Shown one piece after another: positions 56,066-64,000 of a stretch of 64,000 nt of DNA. The notes beneath the pieces were generated by a model. That model searched no databases. It was given only the letters and a program-made list of their open reading frames with translations, and had not been told where the DNA came from. Numbering within the stretch: position 1 is the stretch's first letter; every line of letters starts with the position of its first letter. Position numbers and translations under genes: made by a program. The stretch is from Toxonevra muliebris (taxonomy: Eukaryota > Arthropoda > Insecta > Diptera > Pallopteridae). The stretch lies in contig OY829328.1 in assembly GCA_963691655.1 (NCBI GenBank), positions 12,974,704 through 13,038,703 of the forward strand, given 5' to 3'.

Positions 56066-57980
56066 TCCACTTTGGCATTAAATATCAAAAATTCAGTTTA
56101 CTGCATATTATAATATTATAAATTTAAAGCAAATATCTGTGAAAATCTGTATTCATTGATTCATAAGGACACTCACAAATTTTCATCATGGCTGTAAGCT
56201 GTTGAATACAGATACAAAAGAAACACAGCCACAACAACAAAATTCACAGAACTTTTAAAGCGATTCCCGGAAAAAATTGATACAAAAATTAATAAATAAA
56301 TACTAAAAAAATAAGAAGAAAAATTGGTACTTAAAAAACAACAACAGATAAAAGATAAAAAAAAATCAACCACTTTAACAAGTGGAGATGAAAAAGTCAA
56401 GCCAGAAAAAATATTGTATCTCTATAAAAAAAAATGCGAGTAAAATATCAACATCCAAAACAGAGAAATCAGCTGAATTAAATATTGAGATATTTGAACA
56501 CAGTAAATAAGAGCATATTCACAGGTAGTCTAACTACCTACCTGCTCCAGCAGCTCTTGAAGTCCAACGCAGAGGACGGAATCACACGTTAAAAGTATTT
56601 TTTATTTCAATTTTATTTCTTTTTTTCATTTGAAAAAAAATCTGACTGCACATCCTTCTTCGATTCTTCACAATAGAGTTGGATTAAAATCTCATGATAA
56701 AAAATATCAACAGCAGAGAGTTCAGTTCAATAAAATAAAACGCAAGACAACAAAAGGCCAAGTTAAAACAAAAGGAGAAGAAGGCACACACAAAAAAACA
56801 AACTAAATAAAATATTTCAAATAAAAATAAAAACATGCATACATCCAAACACTAGGAAAGATTCATGAACCTTTAGCGGGGATCGCTGGCTCGCATTCAC
56901 ATTTGCGTCGGCTGCTGCTGTTGTTGTTGCAGTAAAAGAAACACATGCAACCAAAGTTCAACTTGCCTTGATCGAATGTGAGCTGCCACCGTAAAAACAT
57001 ATCGTCTGTTCAGAGGAAAAACTCATTAAGTAACATAATTGAAAAACAGCGAAAATCAAATTTGAAAGTTAATTGTTTTTAAAAATCGTATTAAACAGCA
57101 TACTTCACTACTTTTTGCGAATTAGGATTTTTTTATAATTAATATAATCTTATTTTAAACTATGAAACTAGGTGTAGGAGTCGAGTTTTTACCAAATCTG
57201 TACTTAGTGATTTTAAACTTGGATACGATATCGCAAAAACATGTATGTATCATGTGGTGGATTTAGAATTTTTATGTTTCTTGATTTTTTTTTAGATAAA
57301 ATTGAATTGCAAATAAAATTTGAATTTGTAGGCTACGTAAAAGTTTAATTTTTCTAAATTTCTGCTTCAGTTGCGAAATTTTTGTTAGAGTTAATGCCAC
57401 ATCTGCTTTCAAAGTTTAAATAAAAATTATCAATTCGGAATTCATTTAGATTCTCCAGATTTGTAGTCCCATGTCCTGAGCCCTTTTAAAAAGTTTAAAA
57501 ATTTGGTCCAGATAAATTTTTTACTGTAAGTTTGAACAAACATATTAATGAGAAAAAAAATATTGTATAAAGAAACCAAGCCACAGGCATTGAAAATATT
57601 TATGCTAATAATAATCTAAGAAAAAAAATCGAATGATGCCCGACCTCATAAAATCAGAGCTAATTACGCAGTGCAACACTAGCTGTCGGCTTAAGACTTG
57701 GCTATGTTGCGTAGTACTTTAACCCTACCATGGCCCAGTAAAACTGTCCGTTGGTTTTGCAAAGTCGGCAACCAAGCGAAATTTATCGACTTAGAAAGTT
57801 TTTGCAATTCAGTGGATTTTTCAAAAATTGTCAACAGTTTTTGGTCAACAACTCGTCTACTTTGCGACCATCTATAACAAAATTATAGCTAAAATGCAAT
57901 AAACAAATTTCACTTCTGTAGCAAACTCGACAAACACGTTTTTTTTTGCGTTTTTCCCGCCAGCTAATAAAACTTATTCT
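56066..57980. other. noncoding DNA, CAA-rich at 56.2-56.95 kb
   Basis: 56,200-56,950 has the A-rich, CAA-containing composition seen in the leader-like regions, with TGCTGCTGTTGTTGTTGCAG at 56,910-56,931. No coding exon could be supported. Confidence 0.35.
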
Positions 57981-59090
57981 TCACTCAAAAAACTGCGGAG
58001 TAAATACCACAATTTTTGTGGTAATATTAACGGTTTTTAGCCAAACCTGAAAAGAGTAATCCTTACCCCAACGGAGTATATTCAAATCCGAAGAGTGAGT
58101 TATACTTTTGACGAGTCATATTAACTATTAAGGATATAAATTCTTAAAGTAGCTGATAATAAAAATGTTATACCAACTCTGTAAAATGTTGATTCAACCC
58201 TCAAAAAACTTTAACTAACCATTCCAAATTCTTGAACTAAATGTAAAAAGACTTAGTTGAACTCCGACTAGGAGTTGAATCAATTCCGCAAAATGTAACC
58301 TCAACCTTCAAAAGAGTACAATAAACCACGTGAAATTCTTCAGGCAACATTGAAAAGTGTTGGTCTAACTCAGACTAGAATATTGTCTCAACCCTTAAAA
58401 AAGTTCGGTTCAATTATTCACACCAAATTTGACAGGAAATAAAAGTTAATATAAATCACACACGTCTTTCACAATGAACTACAGAATTCGCAATGAAAAT
58501 ATTCCCGTTCTGCTCTCCGTACATTAGGGAAAAAAATAATACAATTGATTCCGTTCAGAGTTAATCTTAGATTTTCGTAAAGTTGATTTATTTTAAACTT
58601 TGTTTCGGAGTACAGTTGACTCCCTTCAGAGTTAATCTTACATTTTCGGAAAGTTGATTTATTTTTAACTTTGTTTCGGAGTACTCCCTTCAGAGTTAAT
58701 CTTACATTTTGGGAAAAGTTGAATTATATGAAACTCTTTTTCGGAGTACAGTTGACTCCGTTTAGAGTTAATGGTAGATTTTTATAGAACATTTGAAAAT
58801 GAGTTATATTTACTCAGAAAAAAGTTGATTGATTTACATTTTCCATGATTATATTAACCATTTCATCGAACACATATTGCTTGAAACTGCAGAGTTAATT
58901 TGAAATTGCCTTCAGAATTATTCTGACACTGACAAAAAGTTATTATAACCACAAAAAGAGTTGAATCAATTCAAAAAAACTTCAAACAACTCTTTTCGGT
59001 GTTGGCCGCATAAAAGTAGTATTAACTCCGCAAAAATTATATTAATTCACAGAAAATGTTATATTAACTCCGCATATTTTTTTCGGTGTA
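57981..59090. mobile_element. 1.1-kb MITE made of GGAGTTAATATAAC-like repeats
   Basis: The left end AAAAAACTGCGGAGTAAATA pairs with the reverse complement of the right end, AAAAAATATGCGGAGTTAAT. The interior contains many AGAGTTGAATCAA / GAGTTAAT motifs in both orientations and the tandem repeat at 58,548-58,785. Confidence 0.65.
58548..58785. repeat. tandem repeat, 3.5 units of 64-72 bp
   Basis: Units begin at about 58,552, 58,623, 58,687 and 58,759. Each contains CTTCAGAGTTAATCTTACAT, AAGTTGATTTATTT and TTTCGGAGTAC; the last is partial. Confidence 0.9.
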
Positions 59091-59672
59091 CAGAGAATTC
59101 AATTCATTAAGCTTTTCTTACACCGCGACGTCTTTTCTAAAAATTTTATACTTTATTATAAGATTAAACTATAGAGAAAACTGCATAGCGTTTAAAGGTT
59201 TCTTAAAAACAGAAAAAGATAATCCAACAAATCGAAGCGGTCCGTTATAATAAAGAGTAATTGTGAAAATAATAATATTGGTTTGTTTTTAACCGAATGT
59301 ACATCAAGGTTCTTTATTAGTCAATATATTTTGGCTGTGGCCCAATTTTGCGCAATTTGTCACAAAAGGAAAGTCAAAAATAATAAAAATTCATAATGAT
59401 ATTCAAAACCAATGAATATTAGATCTGGTTTTTCAAGAAAGGTTTATACCTCTTTGAATATGTACTTTATTTCTCGATACAATTGCAATTCCTTTACTTT
59501 TAATTTTGACCGATTTGACGGTAATCGCATTTCCCCCTCACTCTTCCCCGCAGATCCGCCACTGGTATGCATGAATGTATGTAAATTTTATCATATGAAA
59601 ATAAGCAAGAATGCATTTTAAAACTGTCGTGTTTGTTGTGTTATTGGTTATGTTGTATTCAGAAAAACTTAC
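59091..59672. other. AT-rich spacer, no gene recognised
   Basis: A 69-codon frame at 59,412-59,621 has no recognisable features. Confidence 0.45.
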
Positions 59673-60122
59673 ATTAGGGCGCCTCACGAAAAATTGTTGA
59701 CGACACCTTCCCCCAAAAATAAACCTTTGTTTATTTTATGAACATTTCCAAAATTATTCGGACCTGGGAATAAGCTGTTTGCCAGGTGAATCGTTTAAAA
59801 AAAAACTCTAAAAATCGATTTTGTACGACAAAACTTTACATTATGTTGCTGCTAACCAAATCATAGAAATTCAAATATAATTAAGTTTTGCAACAAAACA
59901 TTATGGATTTTTTAGGTGAGATTTCCATGAAAATTGAGATGATTTCGTCATTTTATTCATATAATCCTTGGTTGCCGTCCGATTGGATTGGTATTATATT
60001 GTTTTATGCAATTTAAATTCGTCTTAACCAATCCCATAAAAAATCATCACTAAAACGAGATGGAAATATCTTATAATCTCCAGCTACTGAGCTGATTTTG
60101 TAAACGACTTGGGGCACCTTAA
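59673..60122. mobile_element. candidate MITE, 450 bp
   Basis: ATTAGGGCGCCTCACG at the left and the reverse complement of the right end, ATTAAGGTGCCCCAAG, form an imperfect 16-bp inverted repeat. GGTGAGATTTCCAT near 59,918 is mirrored by ATGGAAATATCTT near 60,060. No coding capacity is seen. Confidence 0.5.
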
Positions 60123-60197
60123 TATACATACATAGTCACATTCATTTATACATACATATACTTATATTTATTTGTAAAAGTTATTCTCTGTTCTTCT

Positions 60198-60484
60198 ATG
60201 CACATTGAAGACCATAATAATGAAGACGACGTTACTGCAGATGTAGAATATTTATATATGGAGATGTGTGCTGTAAGTAGGGAGATCGCCGACGACTGTT
60301 TGTCTGGCGGCGGTGATTTCAAAGTGAACAATGTTTTTATTTTTAATTTTTTTTTAACTCTTCTTGTTGTTTGATTTCTAGTTGTGTACTTGCAGACAAA
60401 GATGTGGCTGATGACGATATTGATGTTATCGTTTCAAAGATTTCATTTGCGCAATGTCATTGGCATTGTAACAACATAAAATGA
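60198..60484 (+). other. candidate two-exon small ORF
   Basis: ATG at 60,198 opens MHIEDHNNEDDVTADVEYLY, then MEMCA. It meets a GTAAGT donor at 60,273. A T-rich tract and CTTGCAG follow, ending at 60,395, which gives a 123-bp intron. In the resulting phase 27 further codons are open (TKMWLMTILMLSFQ...) to a TAA. The peptide would have an acidic start and a hydrophobic end, 52 residues in all. The start context is poor and GATGAC-type repeats can create such frames by chance. Confidence 0.22.
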
Positions 60485-61339
60485 GAAATGAAAGCTGATT
60501 CTAGGAATGCTTTCTGCATCCCAGCATTTGTGGTATTCTAAACTATTTACACTTATACGCTGTGTTCCGTTTATTATACAAGTTTATACATTTGATTACA
60601 TCTTGTAATCTTGCAGTGTAGCTACATAGTCTAGTTAAAATCAACCTCAAACACACACACACACACCCCCCCCCGCCCCCTCCCCTTCCGCTTTACCTAC
60701 GCAATTTCATACATTGTAATCTTAAATTAAAGACAAAATTTTAAGGGAAATAAAAATTGCTTCAGGACCAAGAAATTAATCAATATAATGTTTCGGTTTC
60801 GGTTTCGTTCTTCAACATTCATTCGGTTTTGGTTTCGTAAGGATACTGTTCAAAATAAGTGTCACAATCACACATGAGATTAATCTAAATAACCAGTAAT
60901 CTTTTATGGTTTGCAAATATTATTTCACAACATTGAAATTAAAAAAAATACATCTGAACCAATACATATACAAAAATAATGACCATATTTCCATCATATT
61001 TGCTTAACTCTTCACTGCAGAAATTTATTGATTTTACATATAGAGTCCGACCGATTATTCTATAACATTTTTTAAAACATTGAAGTAGAGAAAAGCTAAA
61101 CTTAAAAAACGCAAACCACATATCACTGCCTTAATTTGCTAAAAAATATTTTGGGATTTGGAGCACTGTTTCGTGAATTTGTAGTTTAAACAAAAAGATC
61201 GTAGGTCTCTAAAATTTTGGTTACAGGACACGCTTTATCATAATCCATCAAAAACACGATATTGAAAAATTCATGTTAGGACCTTAGCAAATTAAGGCAG
61301 CGATATGTAGATATGAAGATCTAAATGAATGAATTATGT
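60485..61339. other. AT-rich DNA with a (CA)n-(C)n tract
   Basis: (CA)n followed by poly-C lies at 60,649-60,690. GTTTCGGTTTCGGTTTCG occurs near 60,790-60,808. No gene was recognised. Confidence 0.45.
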
Positions 61340-61347
61340 GTCTGCAG

Positions 61348-62233
61348 CAGCGATGCCAACTTGCGGGGAATTCCCCGATTTGCGGATACTTTTACATAGT
61401 GTGGGGAATCGGGGAATGAGCTGTTTTTTGCGGGGAATTCGAAACCGTTCAGCTTTTAGTTATTAAAGTTAGTAGAGTATTTTTTGTCAAATTTTATGTA
61501 ATGGAAATCGTTTAACTTTTGCAATATTTCATATTTTAGGTCTTAAAATCTATACTTTCTATAAATCTATACCCTATACTTTCTTGGCTTGAAGAATCGT
61601 TTTTTAAAAAATTACACAGAAAGTCTTTCATTTCACAAGTATTTTGTAAAAATGTCCGAGAGAAACTCAGAGTGCTTTCGTAGACATAGACAATTATAAC
61701 GCCGAGTGTTAATCAGGCGTCAGTTGCCTTCCCTTTCGGCCGTTCAGAATGGCTCAGATTGGCCCAGCAGCTCCTGATTAATAACTCTTAGTCCTTGCTG
61801 ACTAATCTGTAAACTTACAAACTGCAGTCAGCCATCATTAAGAAGATGAAGTATATTTTAAATGTTAAAAACCGATAGTCAAAACTTTGAATCGGTTTTT
61901 TTCAAAACAAGGTTTTTGCCATTTCTATTTCAGCCAAAAGAAAGTCCATGCCTTTTCTTTTGAGAACTTTGATGTCCAAAAGTGGGCTGAGGCTTGTTTA
62001 TTTATCAAAATCAACGTCTAGTAACTTGAAACACCGTTCAAATTTGGTGTGGTAACTATTACCCAATGGGACTAAACTTTGTGTAAGTTTGAGCCCGATA
62101 GATTTTGAGAGTGGGTTCCTGTGGGTTCGTGCTGTTGTAATATAAAATTATACCGGTGCGGGGAATTATATAAAAAATCGGGGAATTTCTCGAGGGCTAT
62201 CGGGGAAACAGAAAAAATGAGTTGGGATCCCTG
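61348..62233. mobile_element. nonautonomous hAT element with 8-bp target duplication
   Basis: Identical octamers GTCTGCAG lie at 61,340-61,347 and 62,234-62,241. The ends CAGCGATGCCAACTTGCGGG and (reverse complement) CAGGGATCCCAACTCATT form the inverted repeat. Both subterminal regions are full of CGGGGAAT motifs. The 886-bp interior has no transposase. Confidence 0.9.
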
Positions 62234-62305
62234 GTCTGCAGGCACTCACAGTAGAAATGAAACTTTGTTGTTTATTTGAAAATTATTAGAAAACATTTAT
62301 AACAA

Positions 62306-62905
62306 ATTCTGCTGAAGTTTTTGTAGTCTTCTTCTCTCTATTTTTGTTGTTATTTTTTTCTGTTTGTACTCTCTACACCTATCACCACAAACACAACGTA
62401 ATAAACGTATATAACACGTCAGAGGAAAGTTCAGTACAGTACAATCAAGCAGAGGCATCTAGGTCTGCTCTCTCACTAAAGAACAAGAAATAAAACTATG
62501 AGAAGCCGACTCTCTGCTTGATTGTATGCTTCCGATCAACAGCTGCATAACTTCGTTTCTTACTGGTTTCGTATGAGTGCAACAAAAACGCAATTTGCAC
62601 GTGACCGTTGTTGTTAAAGCTTTTGCCCTCATCCTCATTCTATTTTCTGAAGCTTTTTTTTCTTTTGTTGATGCTCTCTACACCTATCGGCACATAAGCA
62701 ACGTAGTACACGTACATAACACATGAGAGGAAAGCAGCTATATGAAATCAAGCTCTCTCACTAAAGCACTAAATGAGATAAAACTGCGAGAGTCGACTCT
62801 CAGCATAACTTCGTTTCTTATTAATTTCGTATGAGTGCAACAACAACGCGATTTCCGTTGCAAAATTTTCGATTTACCCTCGTTAAAGAAGTTTTACTTA
62901 AAAAA
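62306..62905 (-). repeat. internally duplicated interspersed repeat, copy 2
   Basis: Inverted copy of 53,481-54,290: it starts ATTCTGCTGAAGTTTTTGTA and ends CTCGTTAAAGAAGTTTTAC. It too has two halves, each with GCATAACTTCGTTTCTTA and TTTCGTATGAGTGCAACA, but lacks the ACCGAGCAC spacer. Confidence 0.75.
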
Positions 62906-64000
62906 ATCAAATATATCTATGATTCACATAAATATCAATAAGAAAAAATAGTCTAAAATTCAAGTATATGTACGTAAATATATTAATCATATTTTCTAGT
63001 ATCCCATAATTTTAGGCCGTACCCATTTGAATCGATTCTAGTGTTTAAATCGATTTGGGTTTACTTCTTTTTCAGATGAAAATAACGGTTTCAGTTTCGG
63101 TTTTCGTTTCGAAAAATGAAACGCTTTTAAACGGTTTTGTAAGTAGGTGTAGGACGCACACATACTTCGCACCGGCATTCTCCATAGTATAGCTAAACTT
63201 TATTGTTTGATGACAGATTTTTACATTTATATTTTTAGATTGTAGTAAGCCTCTCTATTTCTAGAACTCTTTCTAGAAATGATTCCGGATCAATATATTT
63301 CTTGATAGCTGATTTTAATCCCTATTTCCTTAATACAATGATGACCTTTTAATCAGTCTATCCTTTTTAATTTCTTAAAACAGGCAATCAACCTTGTACT
63401 GACGAACAGAATGTCCAGGCATGGAATCAGTTAATTGTAAGAGAAATCATCATATGATTGTGAAGATATACAAAGAAAACCAAAACAAAGAAAGAAATTA
63501 TTCTTGGTAGGCAAGAAGAAACTGCAGAATGTTAAAGGGTTCTAACATGAAACTCAGAGTTATTTACTTATAATTTAAAGTTCAGAAATTGAACTGTGGA
63601 AAGTGCATTAGATGCATTGAATCACAGCTAGAGAGATCCAATAGCTTTGAAGGATAATTTATATACTAAGACATTTGCTTCATCACTTTTATGTTTTAAT
63701 CCCTAAATTATGTAACTACATCTACGAGTATTCGCAGTTTATCCATAGATCATCACAAATAACCTTCTCAAAATTATAGTAATATTTTTCCTACTGCAAA
63801 TTCCCATAATGCGTAAAAAATGATTAGAGCATGATTTGAGAAAATAAGATTTCCTTGTAAAAAAGAAGAGCATTAATGTAGGTAGAAGTACATATAATAC
63901 AAATACAAAACAATAAGTGGAATACTGACTAACCAAACAAGAAGCAGGGAACACCTTTTGTAAAATATATATAAATATAATAAATGCTGAAGAAGTGAAG
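62906..64000. other. AT-rich DNA, no gene recognised
   Basis: The 71-codon minus frame at 63,739-63,954 shows no domain. No element ends were found. Confidence 0.45.

Overview
This window looks like nuclear DNA of a higher fly (Brachycera), possibly a tephritid or a calyptrate; the genus cannot be fixed from sequence alone. The DNA is AT-rich, with short CA/TA microsatellites, 'catacatatgtacat'-type runs and CAA-rich leader-like stretches. It carries Ty3/Gypsy, RNase H-bearing LINE, Tc1, mariner, DD37D, DD37E, pogo, hAT-like and TTAA-flanked element remnants. There is no bacterial gene organisation. Nearly every open frame over 60 codons is a chance frame or a broken transposon gene.

Host gene content is thin. 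The best candidate is a first coding exon on the + strand at 24,787-24,817 (MARRKGSGRG, then a GTAAGT donor). It follows a CAA/ACA-rich leader-like stretch of about 2.3 kb and an acceptor at 24,646. I do not recognise the protein; the following 39 kb may be its first long intron. Weaker exon candidates lie at 13,566-13,636 (+), 37,672-37,810 (-) and 60,198-60,482 (+, two exons).

Layout. 0-3 kb: a Gypsy pol relic and an antisense LINE 3' end. 5.6-12.4 kb: a TTAA-flanked C-rich element, a DD37E element with both terminal repeats, a 1-kb foldback and a TTAA-flanked MITE. 14.2-15.9 kb: an interspersed repeat with an internal duplication of about 580 bp. 17.7 kb: a LINE tail. 20.7-22.3 kb: two adjacent hAT-like MITEs. 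22.3-24.8 kb: the putative promoter, leader and first coding exon. 28.1-30.0 kb: a LINE RNase H gene split by a 1.64-kb hAT-like insertion. 33.1-36.3 kb: a nest four deep, with a TTAA MITE inside a LINE inside a mariner inside a Tc1-like element, plus a palindromic MITE in the Tc1. 37.9 kb: a tRNA-Glu-derived SINE. 41.0-46.0 kb: an inverted-repeat pair enclosing a foldback with tandemly repeated arms and a DD37D element. 46.4 kb: a frameshifted SAM-like domain gene. 49.4-51.1 kb: a pogo-type MITE and another LINE 3' end. 53.5-56.1 kb: an internally duplicated repeat, a dimeric SINE between 224-bp direct repeats, and a pogo/Tigger remnant. 58-62.9 kb: further MITEs, a clean hAT insertion with an 8-bp target duplication, and an inverted copy of the 53.5-kb repeat.

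The most informative relationship is between SINEs and LINEs. The window holds 3' ends of two LINE types, called here LINE-A and LINE-B. The SINE at 37.9 kb ends like LINE-B, and the second half of the dimeric SINE at 55 kb ends like LINE-A. This suggests two separate SINE/LINE parasite pairs in one genome. All transposase and polymerase genes seen are broken by frameshifts, deletions or loss of catalytic residues.
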